Shown: positions 26,050 to 34,367, counted from the stretch's first letter. The stretch is DNA of 64,000 nt from Verrucomicrobiaceae bacterium (GCA_027489965.1 JAIXZA010000010.1:1-64000), one strand, 5' to 3'. Notes: generated from the sequence alone by a model not told the origin. Translations and numbers: made by a program.

Positions 26050-28794
26050 ATGAGCGCCGAGACCCCAGCCAAGAAGAACTACAAAGACACCGTCCGCCTG
26101 CCGAAGACCGACTTCCCCATGAAGGCGGATCTCGTCACTCGCGAGCCCCAGCGCCTGGCCAAATGGGAAGCGGGTGGCCTTTATCAGCGCATCATGAAGC
26201 AGGCTGCCGGACGCCCGAAGTTCGTCCTGCATGACGGCCCGCCTTTCGCCAATGGCGACGTCCACATGGGCACCGCGCTGAACAAAGTGCTGAAGGATCT
26301 CATCGTGAAGTCCAAGACCATGGCCGGCTTCCACGCCCCTTACATCCCCGGCTGGGATTGCCACGGCCTGCCCATCGAGTTCAAAGTCGTCAAGGAAGCC
26401 AAGGACCTCGCCCCTGCTGAAGTCCGCACGCGTTCGGAGGCTTATGCCCGCAAGTTCATCGACATCCAGCGCCAGTCCTTCAAGCGCCTCGGCGTTTTCG
26501 GTGACTGGGAGAACCCCTATCTCACGCTCGCGCCGACCTATGAGGCCGACATCATGCGCACCTTTGCCAAGTTCCTGGAAAAAGGCCTCGTCTATCGTGC
26601 CAAGCGCCCCGTGCTCTGGAGCTACGGGGCCCAGACCGCCCTCGCGGAAGCCGAGGTGGAGTACAAAGAAAAGACCTCCCCTGCGATCTATGTGAAGTTT
26701 GCTCTGCCTGATGGCAATAACCTCGTCATCTGGACCACCACACCATGGACCCTGCCTGCCAACCTGGGCATCGCTCTGCATCCTGACTTTGACTACACCG
26801 CCGCCACCTTCACCCATGAAGATGGCCGCAGTGAAAAGCTCATCCTCGCGAACTCCCGCATCGAGGCCTTCAGCGCCAGCACCGGCTTCAAGCTAGATGC
26901 CGCTCAGCCGACCACGAAGCTCAAAGGCAAAGATCTCCTAGGAAGCGAAGCCCAGCATCCCTTCCTGCCGCGCACCTCGAAGATCATCAACGCTCTCTTT
27001 GTCACTGACGATGCCGGCACCGGCGCTGTCCACATGGCCCCAGGCCACGGCGCGGACGACTACATCGCTGGCAAAGAAAACGGCCTCGACATCCTGTCTC
27101 CTGTCGATGACGCGGGCTGCTTCACCGCCGAGTGCGGTTTGCCCGAGTTCGTCGGCCAGCACGTCTTCAAGAGCAACGAAGGCATCATCGCCATCCTCGA
27201 GGGCAAAGGCGCGCTCCTGGGCAACGAAAAATACGTCCATCAGTATCCGCATTGCTGGCGCTCCAAGACCCCCATCATCTTCCGCGCTGTGCCGCAGTTC
27301 TTCATCCGCATCGCTGCCTTCCGCGACGAAGCTCTGAAGGCCATCGACACCGTGAACTGGCTGCCCGCTTGGGGCCGCAACCGCATCTACGGCACCGTCG
27401 AAAGCCGTCCCGACTGGTGCATCTCCCGCCAGCGCACCTGGGGCGTCCCGCTGCCTATTTTCTACGATGCCGAAGGCCAGGCCATCATGGATCACAGCAT
27501 CTCCCTGAAGGTCGCCGACGCTGTCGAGACGCACGGCACCAACCTCTGGTTTGAAAAAGACGACGCCTTCTGGAGCGACCTCGTCGGCCTGCCTGAGGGC
27601 AGCAAGCGCTGCAAAGACACGCTCGACGTCTGGATCGACTCCGGTTCCTCCTCCGTCGCCGTCTTGGATCGCCACCCCGAGCTGTATTGCCCCGCCGATG
27701 TCTATATCGAGGGCACCGACCAGCATCGCGGCTGGTTCCAGAGCAGCCTCATGGTCAGCGTCGCCGTCCGCGGCATCGCCCCCTACAAGACCGTCATCAC
27801 CAACGGTTTCGTCGTCGATACCAGCGGCAAAAAGATCAGCAAAAGCGATCAGGGCACCGACAAAGCCGCCAAGCCCATGACCGCCGACCACTACTACAAC
27901 AAGTACGGTGGCGACATGGTCCGCCTCTGGGCCGCCAGCGTCGATTATCAAAACGACGTCCCCTTCAGCGAAGAACTCTTCCAGCAAACCGGAGAGAGCT
28001 ACCGCCGCATTCGCAACACCTTCCGCGTGTTGCTGGGCAATCTTCACGATGAAGTTCGTAGTTCGGGCTTTAGCCCGTCAGAAGCGCCTGCCTATACTCT
28101 CATCGATCGCTGGATCCTCGAGCGCCTCCACAGCGTCCTCACCGACTGCCTTGCCGGATACGCCGCCTATGACTTCCGCAAAGTCGTCACCACCATCACC
28201 CAGTTCGTCTCAGGTGACCTCTCCGCCCTCTACATCGACATCACAAAGGACCGGATGTACTGCGATGCCGCCGACAGCCCCCGCCGTCGCGCCACCCAGG
28301 CCACCATCCGCGAGATCACCGAGACACTCACCAAGCTCCTCGCCCCCATCCTCGCCTACACCGCTGACGAAACCTGGGAGTTCCTTGGCCACTCTGACAG
28401 TGTCCATTTGGAAGCCTTCCCGCAGGCGAATTCACTCTTTGCCAACTCCGAGGCCACCGCCGCCGTCGAAGAGCTGCTGAAAGCCCGTGCCGTCATCCAG
28501 CAGGCCATCGAAGCAGCCCGCCAGGCCAAAAAGATCGGCTCCAACCTCGAAGCCACCGTCAAACTCACCCTCCCCGAGGCCGGCTTCACCAACCCCGTCT
28601 TCCAGGATCTGCCCACCCTCCAAGAATTCTTCATCCTCAGCGACCTCCACATCACCCGAGGCTCAGAACTCGCAGCAAGTGTCGAAGTCTGCACCAACCC
28701 CAAATGCGAACGCTGCTGGAAGCTTCTGCCGGATGTTGGCACCATCGAAGCCCACCCAACGCTCTGCGGACGGTGCGCTGAGGCGGTGGGATAA
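26050..28794 (+). CDS. ileS: Isoleucyl-tRNA synthetase
   Basis: Charges tRNA-Ile in the cytoplasm. The start at 26050 (MSAETPAKKNYKDTVRLPKTDFPMKADL) gives 914 residues; upstream codons to 25945 are not family-like. GPPFANGDVHMGTALNKVLKD holds the HIGH-type motif, WTTTPWTLPANLGIALHPDF and HMAPGHGADDY are editing-domain blocks, WIDSGSSS and GTDQHRGWFQSSL belong to the catalytic fold, and GKKISKSDQ is the KMSKS loop. The C-terminus has a zinc-ribbon pattern (CTNPKCERCWK and CGRC). Near residues 668-677 a short palindrome encodes VRSSGFSPSEAP, an apparent insertion relative to the family. Confidence 0.97.
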   Translation: MSAETPAKKNYKDTVRLPKTDFPMKADLVTREPQRLAKWEAGGLYQRIMKQAAGRPKFVLHDGPPFANGDVHMGTALNKVLKDLIVKSKTMAGFHAPYIPGWDCHGLPIEFKVVKEAKDLAPAEVRTRSEAYARKFIDIQRQSFKRLGVFGDWENPYLTLAPTYEADIMRTFAKFLEKGLVYRAKRPVLWSYGAQTALAEAEVEYKEKTSPAIYVKFALPDGNNLVIWTTTPWTLPANLGIALHPDFDYTAATFTHEDGRSEKLILANSRIEAFSASTGFKLDAAQPTTKLKGKDLLGSEAQHPFLPRTSKIINALFVTDDAGTGAVHMAPGHGADDYIAGKENGLDILSPVDDAGCFTAECGLPEFVGQHVFKSNEGIIAILEGKGALLGNEKYVHQYPHCWRSKTPIIFRAVPQFFIRIAAFRDEALKAIDTVNWLPAWGRNRIYGTVESRPDWCISRQRTWGVPLPIFYDAEGQAIMDHSISLKVADAVETHGTNLWFEKDDAFWSDLVGLPEGSKRCKDTLDVWIDSGSSSVAVLDRHPELYCPADVYIEGTDQHRGWFQSSLMVSVAVRGIAPYKTVITNGFVVDTSGKKISKSDQGTDKAAKPMTADHYYNKYGGDMVRLWAASVDYQNDVPFSEELFQQTGESYRRIRNTFRVLLGNLHDEVRSSGFSPSEAPAYTLIDRWILERLHSVLTDCLAGYAAYDFRKVVTTITQFVSGDLSALYIDITKDRMYCDAADSPRRRATQATIREITETLTKLLAPILAYTADETWEFLGHSDSVHLEAFPQANSLFANSEATAAVEELLKARAVIQQAIEAARQAKKIGSNLEATVKLTLPEAGFTNPVFQDLPTLQEFFILSDLHITRGSELAASVEVCTNPKCERCWKLLPDVGTIEAHPTLCGRCAEAVG
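28054..28080. repeat. Short palindrome inserted in frame in ileS
   Basis: CGGGC at 28064-28068 and GCCCG at 28073-28077 flank TTTA, within the wider sequence GTTCGTAGTTCGGGCTTTAG. This word is a common intergenic palindrome type in related bacteria, which I know only as a general pattern. Here it lies in frame inside ileS and encodes RSSGFSPS, in a surface region after GNLHDE, without disrupting the reading frame. Confidence 0.55.
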
Positions 28795-28804
28795 AACCTG
28801 CCCT

Positions 28805-29782
28805 ATGGAAAGCAACACAATAGTCCCTTTAGATCAGAAAATCCTTCAGGCGAAGCTGGTGGATGGTATTCGGACCATTGAACTCAACAGCTTTGAGGAG
28901 TTTTTCCAGTACACCGTAAAGACAGGCAAACCACTTCATGGAGGCCTTGAATTGTTGTGGAGAGGGCAAGCTCAGTCCAAGTGGGAAGTATTATCTAGTT
29001 TGGCTCGAACTGGTCAGCCATTGAACAGCCATTTGGAAACCTTTAGAGCGGCTGTTGCGCGTGTGGCGCAACTTGATTTTGACTTGGACGACTCCAACCC
29101 GAAGCATAAAGAGAATAAACTTCATCTTTGGTCACTTGGACAGCATCATGGCCTCAAGACACCTTTGATCGACTGGTCTGTATATCCCTTTGTAGCATTG
29201 TTTTTTGCATTCGAGTCTGCGGATGAAGCGACCGATTTTCGTAGCGTCTTTTGTCTGAATTGGTCCACAGTTCAGTTTTTGAATTTTCATATTACTGAAA
29301 CTAACGGCATGGCACCGTTTCGGAAGCAGCTCGAAAATCCGCCCTATTCGAGAGAATTTCAAAATTACCTGGCTCGGCGTTTTAATGCACGTGAGATTGA
29401 CCCGCTTATGGAAAGCTCTCAGATCCCCAAAACTGCGCGTGAACGAATGCTAACTCGGGAGTTTGCCCATTTGAAAGAGCTACAAATGAATCTTCATCGG
29501 TCCAAGGCAGCAGAGAACAAGCGAATTCGTGCGCAGGGTGGCTGGCATGTTTACACGCCAAATGATGTGTCCGTTGAAAACTGGATACGCGAAAATCGGG
29601 GCGAAGAAAAACTGGTAATGACAAAGCTCCTTATACCCAACTCGGAACGTCAGCAGATACTCAACTCATTGAACCAGATGAACATTAATTATGTGTCGTT
29701 GTTTCCCGATTTGGAAGGAGCAGCTAAACATTCCAACCTAAGTTTGATGGAATCTGGCTGGTCCGGATTTCGTGATTATTGA
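28805..29782 (+). CDS. FRG-domain protein
   Basis: A 325-residue protein from the ATG at 28805 (MESNTIVPLDQKIL), just after ileS; the frame runs back into ileS but that part is the wrong frame of the synthetase. Residues about 50-130 match the FRG domain: LLWRGQAQSKWEVLSSLAR, then LWSLGQHHGLKTPLIDWS and PFVALFFAF. The C-terminal helical half (residues about 170-300) is not recognised. FRG-domain proteins are often found in mobile or defence-related contexts but their activity is not established. Composition is more AT-rich than ileS, and the following membrane protein may be a partner. Confidence 0.85.
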   Translation: MESNTIVPLDQKILQAKLVDGIRTIELNSFEEFFQYTVKTGKPLHGGLELLWRGQAQSKWEVLSSLARTGQPLNSHLETFRAAVARVAQLDFDLDDSNPKHKENKLHLWSLGQHHGLKTPLIDWSVYPFVALFFAFESADEATDFRSVFCLNWSTVQFLNFHITETNGMAPFRKQLENPPYSREFQNYLARRFNAREIDPLMESSQIPKTARERMLTREFAHLKELQMNLHRSKAAENKRIRAQGGWHVYTPNDVSVENWIRENRGEEKLVMTKLLIPNSERQQILNSLNQMNINYVSLFPDLEGAAKHSNLSLMESGWSGFRDY

Positions 29783-29903
29783 TGAAAAAGAAGAAGCTGC
29801 ATTGTTTGTGAGTGGATCAGGCGAAAAGCGTCTGGCCTTCTATCGAGGTTTTGGAAAATCCAGACATAGGATGCCTCAGGGGGTTTGACACGCTTCTTAC
29901 TTT

Positions 29904-30785
29904 ATGAGAGAGCACAGGTCTGTGAAGTTTCTACAGTACCTTTTCTCTTACGTGCCCCCTGAATCTCTTCCGGAGGTCCCAGAAGAAGAGCCGACTGATC
30001 CCGCTGAAGGGCGCGTGTTGACAGATACATTTCGCGCAGCCAGACGAAATCTTATTGTCATATGCGCATTATGCATTGCATGGGCTTCAGCACAAATCTC
30101 TGTCGGAAGTCCCAGCATTAGCCTTGCGGGACTCTCTCTGGACCTGAGTAATGCTACGGTTCCATTAGTACTAACTCTATCCCTAGCCTACTTGACCTTT
30201 CAATGGGGCCTTGAATTTGCAATGATGTCCCGAAAAGTTCGGAGATGGCGTCTCGCACACTTGGATTTTCGGATAGTTTCACGCATCGTGCGGTTTGCAT
30301 TGTTGGCGATTGCGGCGGGTGTCATGCAGAGGTCCTTAGCTACAATAACTTATCTTGTATGTGGCCTGTTTGTGTTGGCCTTGATCTCCGGTTTATTCAG
30401 TATCGTGCTAATCTTCGTTTTTATGCCGCTGCGTATGTGGGCACGATCAAAGGCAAATCGGCCATCCGCAGCAAATGCCGCGTTTGAAGCAGTTACCTGG
30501 GCAGCTTTCTTCTCGGTAATCTTGATTGTTGCAGGGGTCATAGCCGCTGGTGTTGCGGCATATCGCTACGAACCGCTAAGAAACATCATCTGGGATACGC
30601 CACCCAATCCGCTAGCGTTTGGAGCCTTTATTTTTGCCTTAGTTGCCACATTGTTGAGTGAATGGCTTTTAACTCCCTTATTTGCCAAGCTTTTTGCCCA
30701 ACGCCCCGACTACCATACACGCAGAGGAGAAGATGGACGAGTCGTATACACTTTCAAGAATGACCCTCAAGAGCCGCTACTTTAG
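29904..30785 (+). CDS. Unknown multi-pass membrane protein (293 aa)
   Basis: I do not recognise this family. After a 45-residue acidic, proline-rich cytoplasmic N-terminus (VPPESLPEVPEEEPTD) there are about six or seven hydrophobic segments, including LIVICALCIAWASAQI, VPLVLTLSLAYLTFQWGLEF, LVCGLFVLALISGLFSIVLIFV and FGAFIFALVATLLSEWLLTPL, and a charged C-terminal tail. It is 121 bp downstream of the FRG-domain gene on the same strand and could form a pair with it, a layout that fits a toxin or defence module with a membrane effector. This is inference from neighbourhood only. Confidence 0.65.
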   Translation: MREHRSVKFLQYLFSYVPPESLPEVPEEEPTDPAEGRVLTDTFRAARRNLIVICALCIAWASAQISVGSPSISLAGLSLDLSNATVPLVLTLSLAYLTFQWGLEFAMMSRKVRRWRLAHLDFRIVSRIVRFALLAIAAGVMQRSLATITYLVCGLFVLALISGLFSIVLIFVFMPLRMWARSKANRPSAANAAFEAVTWAAFFSVILIVAGVIAAGVAAYRYEPLRNIIWDTPPNPLAFGAFIFALVATLLSEWLLTPLFAKLFAQRPDYHTRRGEDGRVVYTFKNDPQEPLL

Positions 30786-30786
30786 C

Positions 30787-30836
30787 AGACCAAGAGTTTG
30801 TTCTTCTATTGCGGTTTGCGCAGCAATACAGACAGC
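30787..30836 (+). repeat. Dispersed short repeat, copy A
   Basis: One of a family of roughly 30-55 bp imperfect repeats scattered through 30.8-39.8 kb. This copy shares the block CTATTGCGGTTTGCGCAGCA with the copy at 33207-33260 and begins right after the stop of the membrane protein gene. Confidence 0.7.
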
Positions 30837-30865
30837 GATTGCCGTGCGGTCTTAGTAGAAGGGGT

Positions 30866-30894
30866 GAGATAAAGTGTCGGTTCCTTTATTGCGC
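30866..30894 (+). repeat. Dispersed short repeat, copy B
   Basis: A further, shorter copy, reading GAGATAAAGTGTCGG and then TTCCTTTATTGCGC, the same core as copies C, D, F and G. Confidence 0.55.
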
Positions 30895-31593
30895 ATTCCA
30901 GTCATTTTATTGACAGTATCTTTTATAGAAGCCAATAATATGCTTTGCCAACTGCGACAACGTTGTCGCGGATGCGGTTTCCAGGCGGATTAACTGGTTT
31001 GGTAACGTTGTCGGCGTCTTTCAGGCGTCCTGAACATCGAAGACTATCTTGGATTGTGGGAGAAACTTCGACGTCTTTCACCGATGCTAGAATTTATATT
31101 CTAGGTGGCAGAATATATTATCAAATATTTATCAAATAATGGGCGAAAGTACATTAAATGAGCAGATAAAATCGAAAGTGATAAAGCATTCTCAAAAGTG
31201 ATTAACAGAATTGTTTATTTATCTAAAAATGGTGGAGTGCTGGAGAATGTGGCGGGGTAGTGTAGTAAACAGGGACTTGTAGTCTTTCAGGGCCTCGAAA
31301 TCGCCGGAGTCTATGCCGATGCTGGTGGGCCTATTTAGCTGCATGCAGTAACATGAGGTCCTCCAACTCTTATCAAAAGAGAGCGTTGTGAAAACTTTGG
31401 TGACGTGAAAAAGTCCTAGATCACTTTTAAAAGTGGCGGCGTCTCTGGCGGTCCAAAGGCTTTGCATTAGCGATTTTTGGATTTCAGGACGCCGGTGTGA
31501 AAACTAATTAAGTGCGTCATCAAAATTTTATTGACTTGCGACAACTGATAAGCTTGGATTACGCGACATCATAAAACAAATTCGAACATCACA
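30895..31593. other. Gene-poor intergenic region upstream of the ParB-like gene
   Basis: About 700 bp with no convincing gene. It is AT-rich and contains a perfect 7-bp inverted repeat, CTAGAAT-TTAT-ATTCTAG, at 31087-31104, which could be a regulatory site or part of a terminator. The minus-strand frame at 31219-31467 has no recognisable features. A TTGACT hexamer at 31534 is a possible -35 element for the following gene but no good -10 follows. Confidence 0.4.
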
Positions 31594-32364
31594 ATGTCCA
31601 AGCCTGTTCATTCCAAAGCTGAGTCCTGCGAGATTGAACTCTTAAGGGTTATCCGTGACGGGGTATTTCAATACCGCTCCGAGAGGGACGGAAAGGAGAT
31701 CGAGTCCATGATTACAAGCATCAGGACGGACGGTCAGTTGCAGCCGGTCATCGTGCGCGCTGTCGAAGAGGGGAGCTACCAGCTAATCAGTGGTTACCGC
31801 CGCACAGCGGCGATGCTGGCCTTGGGGATGAAGACGGTCAGAGCGGTGGTCTGGTCAGAGATGTCGGACGAGCAGGCGATGCGGGTGGCCATTGCTGAGA
31901 ACACAGTCCGAGAGAGCCTCTCGGAATGGGACAAAGTCAAAACCGCCAGAAAACTTCGTGAATCGGGCGTTGAAAAGCAAAAGCTGGCAGAGGCGTTCAA
32001 CGTCTCGGTTCGCACTTGTGAGCGCTGGATCGTCGTGTCGAAGGCTCCGGCCGAGTTTCAAAGGGCTCTGGCGGATGACAAGACTACTATCCAGGCCGTC
32101 TACACAGCCCTTCAGCAAAAGCTGAGCCTTGACCAGTTGCTGGGAGGCGAGGGGCGGGGACGCTCAGTGCGAGCCCTCCAAGAAATCAGCCGAAGTAAGG
32201 GCAATCCTACCAAGAGCAAGACGTTGCTAAGAACCGGCCGCGACGGCTCTATTGTTTTTTCACTTAGGCTGATGCCTGATGACGGTAACATAGCACCATT
32301 GAAGAAGGAGGTCAATAAACTGCTGGCCAAGCTGCAGCAGATCGAAATGCAACGATCCAAATAA
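31594..32364 (+). CDS. Orphan ParB/Srx-domain DNA-binding protein
   Basis: A 256-residue ParB-like protein with no parA beside it. Residues about 15-105 show the N-terminal ParB domain: GQLQPVIVRAVEEGSYQLISGYRRTAAMLALG (with the GxRR box) and AIAENTVRESLSEWDKV (the ENxxR box), which in true ParB proteins form the CTP-binding site. Residues about 120-145 contain a helix-turn-helix, KQKLAEAFNVSVRTCERWIVV. The C-terminal domain is short and unlike the chromosomal ParB dimeriser. It is followed by two perfect inverted repeats, an unknown gene and a long tandem repeat array, suggesting a DNA-organising or regulatory role. Confidence 0.8.
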   Translation: MSKPVHSKAESCEIELLRVIRDGVFQYRSERDGKEIESMITSIRTDGQLQPVIVRAVEEGSYQLISGYRRTAAMLALGMKTVRAVVWSEMSDEQAMRVAIAENTVRESLSEWDKVKTARKLRESGVEKQKLAEAFNVSVRTCERWIVVSKAPAEFQRALADDKTTIQAVYTALQQKLSLDQLLGGEGRGRSVRALQEISRSKGNPTKSKTLLRTGRDGSIVFSLRLMPDDGNIAPLKKEVNKLLAKLQQIEMQRSK

Positions 32365-32413
32365 CCACACCAATCAACCCAAAACCACCGGCTCTCAACG
32401 GCTGGGAAAAAGG

Positions 32414-32445
32414 GGGAGGCAGCGGAGTCGAGTCCGCTGCCTCCC
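32414..32445. repeat. Perfect 13-bp inverted repeat between the ParB-like gene and the next gene
   Basis: Arms GGGAGGCAGCGGA (32414-32426) and TCCGCTGCCTCCC (32433-32445) with a six-base loop, 50 bp after the ParB-like stop. There is no T-run after it, so a simple intrinsic terminator is less likely; a protein-binding palindrome or an attenuating RNA hairpin are possible. Confidence 0.85.
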
Positions 32446-32481
32446 AATCGACAGTCTGAAAACCTGATCACATAAGCTAAT

Positions 32482-33093
32482 ATGAAACAAGAAAGCCAAG
32501 ACCATCTGCCACAGCCTAATGCGCCTGGGGCCTCAATCAACAGCATTCATGTTCCCTCGGCTCTCGCCGAGGGAACCCACACTGGCCGCCGTTACTCTCA
32601 CGAGGACACTGCGGGGAACCTTCGTTTTGATGTGGTTCACCCTCAAAGCGATAACTTGAAGATTCAGGTGCCGAGGGCTGACAAGGCGATGCTCTCTCGT
32701 CAGATCCACCTGGAGGCGAACAGTACCCTGGAGGAACTGGAGTCCAACGCCTTTTTCAAAAGGGGACTCGGCAGCGATCTGCGGATTCGCGCACTGACTG
32801 AATCAGTCAGGGCCGCGATCACGGCGGCGCTGACTTTCCTCCACAGAGACCTTCCGCGAGACAGGCAGCTGAGCATATTCGTGCTCTGCTCTCTCACTGC
32901 GGAGGTTGATGTCTCCGTCAGAGAGTTGGCCACAGGTCTGCGCATGGACGAGATTACCCTTGCGTTTCTTGATAGGTTGAAGCGGGATAAGAAAACCGGA
33001 GGTCATTACATAAGGCAGATTGTAGATGACTATCTTGCCCAGGCAACGGCCTTCCTTCTAGGTGGAGTTGCCGAGCATCCGCCGAGACAGTAA
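32482..33093 (+). CDS. Unknown protein downstream of the ParB-like gene (203 aa)
   Basis: I do not recognise this family. The N-terminal third (to about residue 65) is polar and probably disordered; the remainder is helical and charged, with LSRQIHLEANSTLEELESNAFF and RELATGLRMDEITLAFLDRLKRDKK. There is no signal peptide or membrane segment. It follows the ParB-like gene on the same strand and may be cotranscribed. An 11-bp perfect inverted repeat lies within its first codons (32551-32576), encoding VPSALAEGT; a later start after the palindrome is therefore possible. Its partner role is inferred only from position. Confidence 0.6.
   Translation: MKQESQDHLPQPNAPGASINSIHVPSALAEGTHTGRRYSHEDTAGNLRFDVVHPQSDNLKIQVPRADKAMLSRQIHLEANSTLEELESNAFFKRGLGSDLRIRALTESVRAAITAALTFLHRDLPRDRQLSIFVLCSLTAEVDVSVRELATGLRMDEITLAFLDRLKRDKKTGGHYIRQIVDDYLAQATAFLLGGVAEHPPRQ
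32551..32576. repeat. Perfect 11-bp inverted repeat in the start region of the unknown gene
   Basis: Arms GTTCCCTCGGC (32551-32561) and GCCGAGGGAAC (32566-32576) with the loop TCTC. It lies about 190 bp after the ParB-like stop, in frame within the next gene. With the 32414 palindrome it makes two strong palindromes beside one DNA-binding protein gene. Confidence 0.9.
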
Positions 33094-33206
33094 CTCATGA
33101 ACAGCCAGAGTGCCCTTGGTGCTATATGCAGCGCCAAGGGCGGTGAATGTGGCATCCAAAAAGAAAACAGAAATGCCAGAAAAATGTCTGTCCCGAATGG
33201 TGAAAA

Positions 33207-33260
33207 GTGAGACAAAGTATCTCTTCCTCTATTGCGGTTTGCGCAGCAAGACAGACAGCC
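33207..33260 (+). repeat. Dispersed short repeat, copy C
   Basis: Copy with the core GTGAGACAAAGTATCTC, then TTCCTCTATTGCGG and GCAGCAAGACAGACAGCC. It is very close to copy A, including the right-hand extension, and lies just before the 41-bp array. Confidence 0.75.
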
Positions 33261-33369
33261 AAAGGTTGCCCGCAGGGAAACAAAGCGCATCAATGGTGGC
33301 AGGAGACTGTCTTTGATTCTTCTGCCAATAAGGTTTGGGTAAATCAAAAAACTGAGGCCGCGAGGTATA

Positions 33370-34020
33370 GCATCTAAAGACTTCGAAGGTCATTTCCGCC
33401 CTGGAAGTTGGCATCTATAGACATTTATGGTCACTTCCACCGTGGAAGTTGGCATCTATAGAGATTTATGGTCGTTTCCGCGGTGGAAGCTGGCATCTAT
33501 AGACATTGATGGTCGTTTCCTCCATGGAAGTTGGCATCTACAGAGATTTATGGTCGTTTCCGCCATGGAAGCTGGCATCTATAGACATTGATGGTCGTTT
33601 CCGCCACGGAAGCTGGCATCTATAGACATTGATGGTCGTTTCCACCATGGAAGTTGGCATCTATAGAGATTTATGGTCGTTTCCGCCGTGGGAAGTTGGC
33701 ATCTATAGAGATTGATGATCGTTTCCGCCAGGGAAGCTGGCATCTATAGAGATTTATGGTCGTTTCCACCGTGGAAGTTGGCATCTATAGAGATTTATGG
33801 TCATTTCCGCCGTGGAAGTTGGCATCTATAGAGATTTATGATCGTTTCCGCCCTGGAAGCTGGCATCTATAGACATTTAGGGTCGTTTCCGCTGTGGAAG
33901 TTGGCATCTATAGAGATTTATGGTCATTTCCACCGTGGAAGCTGGCATTTAAAGACATTGATGGTCGTTTCCGCTGTGGAAGTTGGTATGGAAAGGCTTC
34001 GAAGGTCATTTCCGCCATGG
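33370..34020. repeat. 41-bp tandem repeat array (about 15 units)
   Basis: The word GCATCT recurs at 33411, 33452, 33493, 33534, 33575, 33616, 33657, 33699, 33740, 33781, 33822, 33863 and 33904, with degenerate copies at 33370, 33945 and 33986: the period is 41 bases with one 42-base step. A unit reads roughly TTGGCATCTATAGAGATTTA, then TGGTCGTTTCCGCCGTGGAA, with internal variation. The first and last units carry an identical 20-base variant (33381-33400 and 33997-34016, starting CTTCGAAGG) that is not found inside the array. Since 41 is not a multiple of three and stops occur, it is not coding. There are no unique spacers, so it is not a CRISPR. Confidence 0.95.
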
Positions 34021-34063
34021 CGTGCCATTTGTGTCTTTTCCTTATATCGCTTAGACATCCAGT

Positions 34064-34216
34064 GAGTCTGTCCGTGACATCTCCAGTATCCTACCAAATG
34101 TCCTCTCCATGCCGCGCCCGGAGCGTTCTTACATCGCTGAGCGTCTGCTGGTGAGCCTGGAAGATGACGGAGAGATGCCGCCGCGATGGCGCGCGGAAAT
34201 GGAAGCAATAGTGTAG
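34064..34216 (+). pseudogene. Remnant of an addiction-module antitoxin gene
   Basis: In one frame this encodes DISSILPNVLSMPRPERSYI, continuing AERLLVSLEDDGEMPPRWRAE and ending MEAIV with a TAG at 34214-34216. This matches the small addiction-module antitoxin family (the LP.PERS.IAERLL..LED block). The frame opens after a TAG and has no ATG before the one at 34109, leaving only 35 residues, and no toxin gene follows. It lies directly beside the end of the 41-bp array and is probably a decayed gene, although a short functional product cannot be excluded. Confidence 0.6.
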
Positions 34217-34234
34217 CGGCGCCAGCTAGTATTG

Positions 34235-34285
34235 GCATAAAGTGTCTTTCCCTCCATTGCGGTTTTCTTTGCTGCGGCAAAAGCA
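34235..34285 (+). repeat. Dispersed short repeat, copy D
   Basis: Copy containing ATAAAGTGTCTTTCCCTCCA and then TTGCGGTTTTC, just after the antitoxin remnant. Confidence 0.65.
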
Positions 34286-34367
34286 GTAACTCACAGCTTT
34301 GTTTGAGTCCATTATTCGACGCACAAATGCGGATGGTGCCGAAGCGGGCTGCTATTAGGGGAGTAAC

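Noticed and set aside
26938..28047. 369-residue minus-strand open frame
   Set aside because: It lies entirely antisense to ileS and is a by-product of the strong codon bias there; its sequence is rich in Asp, Val and Gly runs and matches no family.
31219..31467. 82-residue minus-strand open frame
   Set aside because: No recognisable features, in an AT-rich stretch; it is not supported as a gene.
32414..32445. Intrinsic terminator for the ParB-like gene
   Set aside because: The stem is strong but there is no T-run after it, so I kept it as an inverted repeat rather than a terminator.
33370..34020. CRISPR array
   Set aside because: The repeat is continuous with a 41-base period; there are no variable spacers between repeats and no cas genes.
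33838..34154. Small open frames within and after the 41-bp array
   Set aside because: They are frame products of the repeat (41 bases shifts the frame each unit) and are not preserved as proteins.
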